Source of the DNA: Tritrichomonas musculus
Taxonomy: Eukaryota; Parabasalia; Tritrichomonadida; Tritrichomonadidae
Direction of reading: 5' to 3'
DNA length: 64,000 nt
Assembly (NCBI GenBank): GCA_039105265.1
Contig: JAPFFF010000060.1
Span: 248,001 to 312,000 of the forward strand
The notes under the pieces were generated by a model. It worked only from the letters and a program-made list of their open reading frames with translations, ran no database searches and was not told where the DNA came from. Positions 8,041-17,887 of this stretch are shown one piece after another (position 1 is the first letter of the stretch; each line of letters begins with the position of its first letter). Position numbers and translations under genes: made by a program.

Positions 8041-11000
8041 TTATTCGTTCAATTTAACTTGTTTGATATATAAATGGTTTTCTGGATCTTCAGCTAACCA
8101 CAATTTAGACGCTATTGGAAAAGAATATTCATATGCGTCTGCGTCAAATTTCGCAATCTGTACTGCTTTTCCTCCATAAATTTCATCAAGTAAAGCAATC
8201 TGTGAGTGGTGAAGAATTCGAATAAAATGACGTTTTCCAGTCAAATCATAAAAGAGTATAACAACTTCATAAATATCAGAATATTCGAAAATTACGAGTA
8301 TTCGTCCTTCCTTTGACGGATGCATAAATGTTATCGAATTTGCAACATTTTGGTCATAACATTCTACAAATCCAGGATAAAAAATCTTCCATTCTGTATC
8401 GTCTTTAATTTTATTATTGAATGAGAGGAAGAAATTAAAGAAATATCCAAGGATCTCACCAACAGGACAATCATTATTTGATCTAACAACTTTGAAGTAC
8501 TTAACGTCAGAAAAATCACCAAGATCTTCCAAATAATCATCAGAAACGAGATCAAACCCTGGAGGTCTCTCAAAAGTACAACACACTTTTGACACTTCTC
8601 TTCGATATTTATCAGTATCCAATTCTGTCTTGAGGACTAAATTTTTGACGATTCGATATTGAAAATCACCAAGCTTCGAAAAGACGATGAGCGTACCAGA
8701 TTTTGTTGCGATATTCAAAAACAATACAAAGTCCCATTTGAATGACATTTGGTATTGTAAAATAAGATATTTATCTTCACTCTTGGTTAGATCGAATTTA
8801 AAGCCAAGTTCAAAATCATTATCAGGCCAGTAGAAATATCCAAGATATTGACTCGGACTGTCCAAGGCATCTTTGTTTCGATCTGTTCGAATAAACTCGG
8901 TCATCGCTGTCTCAAAAAATTTCTCTAATTCAAAATTATTATCTGTCTTTAAAACAAATTCATCTTTTTTGAGTATTTTTTCTGCAAGTGTTAATTTGGT
9001 ATCTAAATTTCTTGATTCGCTTTCTATAAAAAACCGCCAATCATCAGGCGCATTGTCAACATAATTGACGTAATAATTTTTTCCGTCAATATCGACATCG
9101 ATATATATTTCGCTATTCTCAGGGACACCTTCATCATAATCAAATATAAAATCAAAATTATGGATAACACCATCTTCTTCGCAGATTGTCCCAACAAGAT
9201 GAGTTTTCCGAGTCATTTTTATTTTGACTTCCCACCTTCCTCCACTATCGAAGATATTTTCAAAAGGCACATTGACAGCATCTTTATATATTAAATCTTT
9301 TTTTTCTCGATATTTATTGTCAGATTCTGTTTTTGTATAATAATCTGCCTTCAAAGCAAATTCATCTTGTATGAGCAATTTTTCTGCTTTTTGTAATTCG
9401 GTATGGAAAGTTTCCTTGTCATTGAATATAAAAAACCGCCAATCATCTGCTAAGACTTTCGTATAAGCAGCATAATAATTTTGTCCGTCTATTTCGACAC
9501 CCCATTCAATGTCCTCTTCTGTTTCGTAATTTGGGGTAAAAGGCCAAATTATATTAAAATTCTTAACAAAACCATCATTTCCTCTCATCGTCCCAACAAG
9601 CCTCGTGAAACGACCCATTTTGATTTTTACCTCGATATTATCATTGGCACTTCTCCTATGTTCAAAAGGAACAGCTTCTGTCTCTTCATATCTTAAATCA
9701 TTTTTATCTCGATATTTTTTGTCAGATTCTGTTTTTGTATAATGATCTGCCTTCAAAGCAAATTCATCTTTTTTGACTATTTTTTCTGCTTTTCGCAAAT
9801 AGGTATTGAAATTTATTTCGTCTTTGTATATATAAAAACGCCAATCATCTTCTGCGACTTTCGTATAATTTGCTCGATAGTCTATATTGTTTATCTCGAC
9901 ATCCCACTCAAAATCAGTATCAGTTTGATGATTGACGTAAAAATCAAACAAAGTCTCAAATTTTTTGACAACTCCATCTTGCCCGGAGATTTCTCCAACA
10001 AGCCTTGTCGGACAAACCATTTTGATTTTTACATCGTATGAATTATCGCTATATCTCCTATGTTCAAAAGGAACAGCTTCTGTCTCTTCATATATCAAAT
10101 CATTTTTTTCTCGATATTTATTGTCAATCTCTTCTTTACTATAAGCGAATTCTCCTATTTCTTCGGGATGAGCAAAATTATTCTCAACATAATCAATAAT
10201 TTTTTCTTCTGTTTTTGCATATTTTGTATCTGCCTCTTCTTTTGTATATAAATCTGCCTTTAAAGGTATATCATCTTTTTTGAGTATTTTTTCTGCTTTG
10301 TGTAATTCGGTATCAAAATTTTCTTTGTCATTGGATATAAAAAACCGCCAATCATCATCTGCGACTTTCATATAATCAGCATAATAATTTTGTCCGTCAA
10401 TTTCGACACCCCATTCAATATCAGAACCAGTTTGATGATTGACGTCAAAATCAAACAAAATCTCAAAATTGTGGACAATTCCATCTTGCCCACAGATCGT
10501 CCCAACAAGCCTCGTTAAACGAGTCATTAAGATTTTGACTTCGAAGATATCATTTTCATCTCTCCTATGAGCAAAAGGAACATCTTCTGTTTCTTCATAT
10601 ATTAAATCATTTTTTTCTCGATATTTTTTGTCAGATTCTGTTTTTGTATAATGGTCTACTGTCTTGGCAAATTCTGCTAAATCAGTATTTGTGATATAAT
10701 CGTCAGGAAATTCAGTTTGTAAAAAGAATCTGGAGTCCGCTTCACTTTTTGAATATGAATAAGTTTTTAAAGCATAAGGATAAAGATCTTCTAATGTCGC
10801 ATAATCATCTGGGATATCACTTTTTAATGCATATTTTCCTTCAGCTATTGTTTTTGTTTCGTATTGAGTCATATCAGGAAAAGATGTTTTTAAAGCATAT
10901 TTTGTGTCTGCTTCGCTTTTTGAATATGAATAAGTTTTCAAAGCATAAGGATAAAGATCTTCTAATGTCGCATAATCATCTGGGATTTCTGGAATCTCAC

Positions 11001-11283
11001 TTTTTAAAGCATATTTTGCATCTGCTTCTTCTTTAGTATATAAATCTTCAATATCTGCTTTTTTGTCTAAATTTTGCTGAATTTCTTCTAAAGCAGTATT
11101 GACTTCATCTGTTGTTGGATATCCTTCTAATGATGGAGTATTTCCTGAAGGATTTATTTCTTTTATTTTTTGAGTAATTATCGTAGATGCATCTTCTGTT
11201 GTTATAAAATCACTTCCTTTTTTGATTTGTCCATTAACTTGAAATTCTATATCTCCTAAGAATGTTGTTGTCCGAGACGTCAT
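8041..11283 (-). CDS. Fibre protein with phage-like Y-T/S-K-x-E-A/S-D-x-K-Y repeats (1080 aa)
   Basis: The start is taken at the ATG at 11283 (MTSRTTTFLGDIEF), directly after an A8 run; the frame extends a few codons upstream only without ATG. Residues about 85-220 carry short repeats (YTKEEADAKYALKSEIP, YSKSEADTKYALKT), the pattern of caudovirus tail-fibre shafts. It then alternates with four copies of a module of about 110 residues beginning KYREKNDLIYEET and ending DDWRFFI...AEKILKKD. About nine Y.K.E.D..Y motifs are present. The C-terminal 250 residues are a different, aromatic-rich domain, possibly the tip. Role inferred: a trimeric virion fibre. It lies first in a leftward run with two other fibre-like genes. 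Confidence 0.75.
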   Translation of the reverse strand: MTSRTTTFLGDIEFQVNGQIKKGSDFITTEDASTIITQKIKEINPSGNTPSLEGYPTTDEVNTALEEIQQNLDKKADIEDLYTKEEADAKYALKSEIPEIPDDYATLEDLYPYALKTYSYSKSEADTKYALKTSFPDMTQYETKTIAEGKYALKSDIPDDYATLEDLYPYALKTYSYSKSEADSRFFLQTEFPDDYITNTDLAEFAKTVDHYTKTESDKKYREKNDLIYEETEDVPFAHRRDENDIFEVKILMTRLTRLVGTICGQDGIVHNFEILFDFDVNHQTGSDIEWGVEIDGQNYYADYMKVADDDWRFFISNDKENFDTELHKAEKILKKDDIPLKADLYTKEEADTKYAKTEEKIIDYVENNFAHPEEIGEFAYSKEEIDNKYREKNDLIYEETEAVPFEHRRYSDNSYDVKIKMVCPTRLVGEISGQDGVVKKFETLFDFYVNHQTDTDFEWDVEINNIDYRANYTKVAEDDWRFYIYKDEINFNTYLRKAEKIVKKDEFALKADHYTKTESDKKYRDKNDLRYEETEAVPFEHRRSANDNIEVKIKMGRFTRLVGTMRGNDGFVKNFNIIWPFTPNYETEEDIEWGVEIDGQNYYAAYTKVLADDWRFFIFNDKETFHTELQKAEKLLIQDEFALKADYYTKTESDNKYREKKDLIYKDAVNVPFENIFDSGGRWEVKIKMTRKTHLVGTICEEDGVIHNFDFIFDYDEGVPENSEIYIDVDIDGKNYYVNYVDNAPDDWRFFIESESRNLDTKLTLAEKILKKDEFVLKTDNNFELEKFFETAMTEFIRTDRNKDALDSPSQYLGYFYWPDNDFELGFKFDLTKSEDKYLILQYQMSFKWDFVLFLNIATKSGTLIVFSKLGDFQYRIVKNLVLKTELDTDKYRREVSKVCCTFERPPGFDLVSDDYLEDLGDFSDVKYFKVVRSNNDCPVGEILGYFFNFFLSFNNKIKDDTEWKIFYPGFVECYDQNVANSITFMHPSKEGRILVIFEYSDIYEVVILFYDLTGKRHFIRILHHSQIALLDEIYGGKAVQIAKFDADAYEYSFPIASKLWLAEDPENHLYIKQVKLNE

Positions 11284-11330
11284 TTTTTTTTGTAAGCCCA
11301 AAAAAATATATTTTCAACAACAATTTTTTT

Positions 11331-12797
11331 TTATTTTATATTTTGACATTTCTTTTCTAAAATCGTAATTCTTTCATTATAACTTTTCAATAAATTTTCT
11401 ATTGTTAATTCTCCTGTTGTTATATTAGGAGATTCTCCTTCAATATTTTCACATTTCTTTTCTAAAACTTTTAATCTATCTTCGAGTTGTTGAATTCCTC
11501 CAAATTTTGATGATTTTAATTCTGAAATATCATCATCTATAGCATTTATCGTATCCCAACAAACTGTCAAACCTCCATTTAAATATTCAATTTGATGTTT
11601 ATTTACGTCTTCCCAATTTTTCAAAACTTGATTAAATGTCAAATTTTCTGTGATTGTTTCTTCATGAGGACTTATCTCAAAAGTTTGTGGAGAATTCTCA
11701 GATTGAAATCCTTTATCTGTTTCTGCTAAAATATCTTGTCTAGTATTTTGAAAAGCTTTTTGTATTTTCGCTAACTGACTTTCCATAGTCAAAATTTTCG
11801 TATTTAATTCTGGGTCAACAGAGACATTACCTCCTCCTCCTCCGCCTCCAGAACCTAATGAAGCAATATATTGTTTATAAATAGGATTTTGAGGAGCTCT
11901 ATAAAAGACATAAGATTGAGGTTCTAAATTATCACTCATAATAATATCTGCTTCAAAAGTCAAATTTAATGTCTTGATTTTTCCAAAAGTTGAGATATTA
12001 TAATTGATATTTTCTCCTCCGATATTCGATCTGAGTTCGACAATTTCGTCTGAATGAATTATTATTTCGAAAATGAACAAAATATTTTCTTTCAAAAATT
12101 TGATTTTGTCATCTTCTGTATGGAAAATGTATATTAAAAAATGATTATGATCATCGTCGATACCGTCAAGTCGAATACTCATCTCTTCTTTGTTTTTGTC
12201 ATTTAAATAGCCTTTCAAAACAAAACCAGATCGAAAAACACTATATCCTAATCCTGCTAAAGTTTCTTTTGAAAACTGAGTTTTTGTTAATTCATTTTTC
12301 ATAGCATCTGCCAAGATAGAATTTGTCTGAATTTGAGCTAGATGTTCTAAATCACAATAATTATCGACAATATCATTTATCATTTCTAACAAAACTTGAT
12401 CGGCAAAATAGAAAAAGTCAAATTGATCTTCCAAAGTTTTTGCAAAATCTATTTCTTCCTCTTGATTTTCGTCTGTTGTCTCGTCAGCAGGGGTCTCAAC
12501 ATCTCCTTCTGCTAATAACATTGGGCTAGACATCAGCGAGAATGGTGTTGATTGCGGTGATGGTTTTGGTTTTGGTTTTACCGGACTTCCGCTACTTGCT
12601 TGATTTGTTTTTAGGGTAACGCCGTTTTTGGCCTTTTCGATACCCGTTTTGAGTTTTGATAACTCTACCTTCGTCTTCTCATAGTCAGCCTTCAGCAATG
12701 CGATATCGCTCTTTGTCAGGGCAAGATCGGATTTCTGATCTGTACATTTACCGTCCAAATCCAGAACTGTCTGGTTCATATTGATCCATATCTCCAT
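11331..12797 (-). CDS. Fibre- or spike-like structural protein with coiled coils (488 aa)
   Basis: It starts MEIWINMNQTVLDLD and overlaps the end of the upstream gene by 50 bases, so the two are tightly coupled. Residues 15-60 are a heptad coiled coil (KSDLALTKSDIALLKADYEKT), followed by a Pro/Ser linker (KPKPKPSPQSTP), a beta-looking domain about 130-300, a Gly run (GSGGGGGGGNV) near 320, then a C-terminal coiled coil with a repeated LEKKC(E/Q)NI motif. Trimeric coiled coil plus beta domain suggests a virion spike. No named family recognised. Confidence 0.65.
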   Translation of the reverse strand: MEIWINMNQTVLDLDGKCTDQKSDLALTKSDIALLKADYEKTKVELSKLKTGIEKAKNGVTLKTNQASSGSPVKPKPKPSPQSTPFSLMSSPMLLAEGDVETPADETTDENQEEEIDFAKTLEDQFDFFYFADQVLLEMINDIVDNYCDLEHLAQIQTNSILADAMKNELTKTQFSKETLAGLGYSVFRSGFVLKGYLNDKNKEEMSIRLDGIDDDHNHFLIYIFHTEDDKIKFLKENILFIFEIIIHSDEIVELRSNIGGENINYNISTFGKIKTLNLTFEADIIMSDNLEPQSYVFYRAPQNPIYKQYIASLGSGGGGGGGNVSVDPELNTKILTMESQLAKIQKAFQNTRQDILAETDKGFQSENSPQTFEISPHEETITENLTFNQVLKNWEDVNKHQIEYLNGGLTVCWDTINAIDDDISELKSSKFGGIQQLEDRLKVLEKKCENIEGESPNITTGELTIENLLKSYNERITILEKKCQNIK

Positions 12798-14577
12798 CCA
12801 TAGCGTTGTATTTTTCTGTCAGATCCATTAGCTGTCGATACATCTCCGATGACGTTATTGCCTGGTATTTCTCCTCCTCAGGGAGTTGATCTGAGTCGAG
12901 TTTTCGGACATGAAACTGCAAGGGTCGGTCAAACGATATATACTCTCGAAAATTATGATCTGTTCCTTTTCCATAATCAACATTCACAAAATCACAAACA
13001 GAGCAAAATTTGGTTAATTTCTCTGAGAGAGTTTGATATGACGAACAAGCCTCCACGATTTGGGATGCTCTCAGAAACTTTGAAGTAGCATAAATCATTG
13101 TGTTTGACCCAATCCCAGCATCCTCTCTCAGATTTTCTGTTTTCTTAAGCAAGATATCAATATTTTGTCCGAGTTGATCAAATGACATTTCTCCTATCTG
13201 AGAAGCATCTATCTTTTTTTTATATCTGAGTTTTCCATCCTTGAGAATTCCTGTCTCAGGGTCTAACCATTTACTGAGGTCATCTAGAGTGTTCTTCAAT
13301 CTGATAGCCGAAAAACAGGTATTATCCTTTGGATTTTTGAAAAATGCATCTGCTACAAAAACTGAATTTGGAAATTTTAAATACTCTTGAACTGGACCGT
13401 CTTTGACCCAGCGGATCATCTCCTGTGTAATTTTTTTCATTTTATCAACTTGCCGGCCAACCTCATCTGCATACATCACGCGATTCTCCCGAGCAGGACG
13501 AAGAGATTCGTCAAGAGGCTTATATATAAATGAAAAATTTTGAAGTTCGGAAGCATCATCTCGTTGAACAGCACTTTCTGATGACCAGGTATGGAGATTA
13601 TTTACTCGACTAATAAGAGCAGGAATTTGGTCATTTTGGATTTGATCTAATCTCTCTGTCAATGTACTTTCGACTTCTTTTGTCTGATTCGCTATTTGTT
13701 TTATTTTATGATCGACGTCATTGAGCACGAAATAGTCGTTTGATATTAGATCCTTAACAATAAGTCTTTTGCCAAAAATGAAATCCTCAGAGAAGATAAC
13801 AGTTTTTGATCCATCATCATCAGATGCCCAATCTAGACTTTTTAACTTATATGCGATATTTGCTATGGCCTCCATTTTCATAATCTGATTTTGAGAAAAG
13901 AAATGATTTCCATCTGCTCGAAGATACTGAACTGAATCGATGCATATTGGCTCCTGAAATCTGACAGGACCATGAAATTCAGCGACAAAATTATCTGAAT
14001 TCTCGAAATTTTCGGAATAAAAATCATGTTTTCCAAAATGATATTTTACGAAAGGATTTTGCTTTGATTCTTCATTTTCTGCCATATTCAAAAAAGCCCT
14101 AAGGTTATTGATCTGTTCATACATATCGCTTAGGTTTTTTAGCATCTCTGGAGTCAGCTCAGTTCCGTCACCAATTCCGGGATTACCTCCAGGACTTCCG
14201 CTGTTAGCTATCTCAGAAAAAATCACGTCCAGAGAACGTCCACGATACAATACATCATCACAAAAATCAACAGCTCCTCGAAACTGTGCGACAATATCTT
14301 GTGTGATCTCAGCTGGAGGGACAACACCTTCCTCGGTCGGGGGCATGAATGCTTGAAAAATTGTTTTTCCTTGGGCTGTCAAATTCCATGTAAAATCAGA
14401 ATTTTTTTTCACAAAAAGGGAAGTATTAATATTGACATTTCCTCCTGGATTGTTATTTGGTCCTCCTGGATTTTCTCCATTTTCTTCTTCTTCATTATTT
14501 CCTCCAGGCCCAGTCCCATTTCCTCGAGCTGCTCGAGTTAAAAGTTCAATATCTCTTGCTGAATAAGTTCCTGTCAT
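12748..14577 (-). CDS. Fibre-like structural protein (609 aa)
   Basis: The ATG follows a run of A bases. The N-terminus is Gly/Asn/Glu-rich and probably disordered (about residues 15-45). After that, stretches of about 100 residues each begin with a beta-rich segment (FHGPVRFQEPICIDS, LKFPNSVFVADAFF, ISFDRPLQFHVRKL) and end in a helix, like repeated shaft units of a virion fibre. It overlaps the start of the next gene. I recognise no named family; the role is inferred from layout and neighbours. Confidence 0.65.
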   Translation of the reverse strand: MTGTYSARDIELLTRAARGNGTGPGGNNEEEENGENPGGPNNNPGGNVNINTSLFVKKNSDFTWNLTAQGKTIFQAFMPPTEEGVVPPAEITQDIVAQFRGAVDFCDDVLYRGRSLDVIFSEIANSGSPGGNPGIGDGTELTPEMLKNLSDMYEQINNLRAFLNMAENEESKQNPFVKYHFGKHDFYSENFENSDNFVAEFHGPVRFQEPICIDSVQYLRADGNHFFSQNQIMKMEAIANIAYKLKSLDWASDDDGSKTVIFSEDFIFGKRLIVKDLISNDYFVLNDVDHKIKQIANQTKEVESTLTERLDQIQNDQIPALISRVNNLHTWSSESAVQRDDASELQNFSFIYKPLDESLRPARENRVMYADEVGRQVDKMKKITQEMIRWVKDGPVQEYLKFPNSVFVADAFFKNPKDNTCFSAIRLKNTLDDLSKWLDPETGILKDGKLRYKKKIDASQIGEMSFDQLGQNIDILLKKTENLREDAGIGSNTMIYATSKFLRASQIVEACSSYQTLSEKLTKFCSVCDFVNVDYGKGTDHNFREYISFDRPLQFHVRKLDSDQLPEEEKYQAITSSEMYRQLMDLTEKYNAMDGDMDQYEPDSSGFGR

Positions 14578-14649
14578 TTTTTTTTAATATGTTTTTTAAT
14601 CAAAAAAATTTATTAATTTTTAATTCGCCCATACAGGATGAATTTTTTT

Positions 14650-15144
14650 TTAATATAGTAATTTCAAAAAGATGACAAATTCATCTGGAGTAATGACTTG
14701 TTTACCATCTCCTTTTCCGTCAGTAAACCAGACCTCAAAAGTATAACTTCTATTACCATTTACTTTATATTTTCGATTATCATCTGGCACTTGCAAATTT
14801 GCATAATAAACTAGAGAATCACAATAATTATCTCTCGGAACAAAATCGGAATGAACTTCGACTTCTCCAGATATTGAACCATTCACAGTACATCGGCAAT
14901 ATTGAAAGACGATATATTTATCTGTTTCGACATTTCCTGGAGCGACAAATTCATTCGGATATTGAAATGTGAAATGTTGAGTGACAGAATTATAGTAAAA
15001 ACCTTGTGTTTTCAAAGAATTTTCATTTTGGGCTGCGCATTCTTTGTCTGTTAATTTCCATCCTCGAATTGGGAAATAAGTCTTATCTGCTCCAGTTTGA
15101 ACATTGACATCAGGATTAATATTATAAGAAATGATTCTTGACAT
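14650..15144 (-). CDS. Small beta-rich structural protein, candidate minor capsid (164 aa)
   Basis: It begins MSRIISYNINPDVN after an A9 run. The sequence alternates hydrophobic and polar residues as in a beta-sandwich (HFTFQYPNEFVAPGN, DKYIVFQYCRCTV, YTFEVWFTDGKG) and has no long helix. Polintons encode a single-jelly-roll penton-like minor capsid protein near the major capsid gene. Position and fold look compatible, but the protein is short for that role and I cannot prove the homology. It could equally be a fibre cap. Confidence 0.55.
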   Translation of the reverse strand: MSRIISYNINPDVNVQTGADKTYFPIRGWKLTDKECAAQNENSLKTQGFYYNSVTQHFTFQYPNEFVAPGNVETDKYIVFQYCRCTVNGSISGEVEVHSDFVPRDNYCDSLVYYANLQVPDDNRKYKVNGNRSYTFEVWFTDGKGDGKQVITPDEFVIFLKLLY

Positions 15145-15176
15145 TTTTTTTTTGTTTTTAAAAAAAAATATTCATT

Positions 15177-16088
15177 TTATTTTTGAGGAGAGAAGAAAGG
15201 CTTTTCAACTAACTCAGGAGAAGTATAATGAAGACTACACTTTTGATTTTGTTGATGAATTTTTGGATTAAGATATTGTTGAATTTGTAGGAAGGAATAA
15301 GTTGGATGCTCCGTTAATGCTTTCCAAAAAAGGGCGGAAAAAAGACCTTGATATTGTTCTTCTACGATTCCTTGACCAGATCCATGATACCCATCAGAGG
15401 ATGAGATAGATACGAAATTTTCTGGGAATTCCTCTTTTTTCTTTGGATTATCAGGAATGAGACAAGGATTTTCCATAAAACAAGCATCTGTTAAAAACAA
15501 CGTTTTTGGAATTTTTTTTCCTTTGTATGATTTCAAAATCTCAGATAATTCATAATCATATAAATTTTCGTTTATGAAGGTTTCATCATCTATTTTTTTC
15601 GTAAAAATTAAATATCGATGATATCCTGTCTCCTGGTCGAAGTCAAGATCGCCATGTCCAGTGTAAAAAATAACTAACTGATCAGATGTCTTTTCCAAAA
15701 ATAATTTGAGTTCATCAATAAATTGTTGTTTTGTAGGATTGAGATGAAAGAATGCCCAAAAACCATCATTTTTCTCTTTTAGATACGAACCAAGCGTAAT
15801 TGCATCATTGATCACTCCACGACCAAGATGAAACATGCCATGTGTATCAGAATTGATCATCATCAAACAAGATTGTTTCATATCACCAATACTGGATATT
15901 TTTTGATATCTGAGATTTGTCGCATAAGCATATAATATTTTCGTTGCATCAGATTCAGATCTTTGTTTCTTGGTGATTTCTTGGATTTTTTCTGGAGTCA
16001 TGTCGACAGGCTTCTCTATTTTTATTGCTTTTTTCCCTTCTGCTACCCAAGGATTTAAAATTTGAGCTTTTTTTGCCCAGTTTGTCAT
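15177..16088 (-). CDS. Caspase/metacaspase-like cysteine protease (303 aa)
   Basis: Seen: the caspase-fold signature, with a strand SCLMMINSDTH, the histidine motif VIFYTGHGDLDF near residue 145 and the cysteine motif TLFLTDACFMENP near residue 205, followed by ENFVSISSSDG and a Gly/Ser loop. Known: clan CD (C14) peptidases use this His-Cys pair. Polintons normally carry an adenain-like protease for capsid maturation, and none is visible here, so this enzyme may take that role or act on host cell death. It sits between the capsid gene and the structural genes on the same strand, with gaps of about 30 bases. Confidence 0.75.
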   Translation of the reverse strand: MTNWAKKAQILNPWVAEGKKAIKIEKPVDMTPEKIQEITKKQRSESDATKILYAYATNLRYQKISSIGDMKQSCLMMINSDTHGMFHLGRGVINDAITLGSYLKEKNDGFWAFFHLNPTKQQFIDELKLFLEKTSDQLVIFYTGHGDLDFDQETGYHRYLIFTKKIDDETFINENLYDYELSEILKSYKGKKIPKTLFLTDACFMENPCLIPDNPKKKEEFPENFVSISSSDGYHGSGQGIVEEQYQGLFSALFWKALTEHPTYSFLQIQQYLNPKIHQQNQKCSLHYTSPELVEKPFFSPQK

Positions 16089-16117
16089 TTAAAAATAAAA
16101 AAATTCCTGAGATATTT

Positions 16118-17848
16118 TTATTCGTATCCGACAGGCAAACCTTCTTTATGATATTCGACTCCATTTTCTGCTGACCAAGTCCAGAATGTATCTGAGCAAA
16201 TCCACATTTCTGGAGGAGGTATTTGAGGTTGGTATTCTGCGTCGGCAACATCTCCATCCTCATCAGTAGCAGGATATAAATATGTATCATTATCTTCTAA
16301 TTTGACATTTTCGTCAATATCGATTCTATCACCATGAAATTCTATTTTGACTCCTCGACATCCTGTGTCTATTCCATCAAAAACATATCCTGCATTCCCT
16401 CTTTCAAGCTGAAAATTCAGACCAAAGCTTGTATTGTCAAAAGTTGTTGAATAAAATCTTTTGAGAGAATGATCATAAACATTATTTAATGGTCTAGAGA
16501 TAGATTCCATAAATTCTTTTGTTGCTTCTACCCCATCAAGTTCATTAGCATAAAGCTGATATTGAACAAATCGCCCATCCCATGTATTTTCAAATTCTTG
16601 TTGAGGATAAACTTTTTTATCAATGAGGAGCTGAACATTTTTATACATCGGATTTTGATAGCAGGTCGTGTCATGATAATGTCTTGGAAACATCATTGTT
16701 ATATTTGTAGCATTCCTCAACGGTACAATTTTCGAGCATACAATTCCTTTTTCGGTATGTTTTTGTTCAAAAATATGTCTTGTCAATTCTTGTGCTGGAA
16801 TATATATTTCTTCATTAAATATTTCCAATAAGCCGTCAACAACAGCTGGTTTGACTCCAAAGCCGAAACAATTTGTCCTTCCTTTCGTTATCATAGGCTT
16901 TTTCTTTCGATTCACTATCAAAGTATTATTCATCAAAGGCCATTTTACAATATCATCATTAGCAGGATCTGACACGATTTTACCTTCCTGGCCTATTTGA
17001 TTAAATCGCTTTGGGACATTGATCTCAGCTGAGCAGTTTGCAAGCTCTGGAATATTTTCCCAAAATTGTTTGATTTGAGCAACATTTTTTGGCGGAATCT
17101 GACACCAGACAAGACCTTCTAAAGATGTTCGAATTTCTTCGACAATTTCACCGATTATAGCATTTGGATAAAGTCTCCAAGCTTGAAGAACTAGCTGATC
17201 TGTGAAAGGAATGATGAGTTCCATTTTTATTGGGACGAAGGTTGGTTTACTGTCAATTGACCATGCAAATTTGTCGAGAGGTATAAAAACTCCACAAACA
17301 TTTGGAGACATCATCTCGACATTTTCCCAGAGGGAATGAGAGTGAGGAGCTGTTATTTTTGAATCTCTTGTTTTGATTGAGTTATATGCAAAGGATTCTC
17401 TGATCATTTCATTTTGATGATATTCCTTTATCAATTTTCCATCACAAAAGAAGCGACATTCCGATATTATTTCGACAGCATCTTTAAAGCCGACAAATAT
17501 TTGATTAAGCTGATCTTCCTCTTGGGGTACCTCCGCACCACCATCCCCAAACTCTAACCATTTTCCCCATTCGACTTCTTCTTCGAAACCTACCTCAAAT
17601 TCAATCTCCATAGAGATAAAACTTTTTTCGATTTGAGATATTGTATGATTTGGGTGAGTTAACATAAGATGAGTTTTTTCTCCTATCGCCAATGCAATAT
17701 CTTTTTCATGAAATTCCTCTGAAAATGTTGAAAAAGTATTATCGCCTCCGTTTTTTTGAATCAAATTTCTGACAGTATCATTAAAAAAGTTTAAAACATC
17801 TCCTTCATTATTTCCTGAATTTTTGAATCTAGCATTTTGATAAGTCAT
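16118..17848 (-). CDS. Major capsid protein-like, double-jelly-roll type (576 aa)
   Basis: It begins MTYQNARFKNSGNNEGD and looks whole. The length, the beta-rich character and the conserved C-terminal segments (TSFGLNFQLERGNAGYVFDG and PPPEMWICSDTFWTW) fit the double-jelly-roll major capsid proteins of Polintons. It is collinear and very similar to the copy immediately to its right. The ATPase and protease in the same element support the assignment. A profile search would decide it; I made the call by eye and by context. Confidence 0.7.
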   Translation of the reverse strand: MTYQNARFKNSGNNEGDVLNFFNDTVRNLIQKNGGDNTFSTFSEEFHEKDIALAIGEKTHLMLTHPNHTISQIEKSFISMEIEFEVGFEEEVEWGKWLEFGDGGAEVPQEEDQLNQIFVGFKDAVEIISECRFFCDGKLIKEYHQNEMIRESFAYNSIKTRDSKITAPHSHSLWENVEMMSPNVCGVFIPLDKFAWSIDSKPTFVPIKMELIIPFTDQLVLQAWRLYPNAIIGEIVEEIRTSLEGLVWCQIPPKNVAQIKQFWENIPELANCSAEINVPKRFNQIGQEGKIVSDPANDDIVKWPLMNNTLIVNRKKKPMITKGRTNCFGFGVKPAVVDGLLEIFNEEIYIPAQELTRHIFEQKHTEKGIVCSKIVPLRNATNITMMFPRHYHDTTCYQNPMYKNVQLLIDKKVYPQQEFENTWDGRFVQYQLYANELDGVEATKEFMESISRPLNNVYDHSLKRFYSTTFDNTSFGLNFQLERGNAGYVFDGIDTGCRGVKIEFHGDRIDIDENVKLEDNDTYLYPATDEDGDVADAEYQPQIPPPEMWICSDTFWTWSAENGVEYHKEGLPVGYE

Positions 17849-17887
17849 TTGTTTTTTTGAATAACAAAAAAATATTTTTTTAGCTCT

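Noticed and set aside
10749-11036. Frame antisense to the fibre gene with repeated NMNKFLKHKDKDLL
   Set aside because: It mirrors the shaft repeats of the true gene on the other strand.
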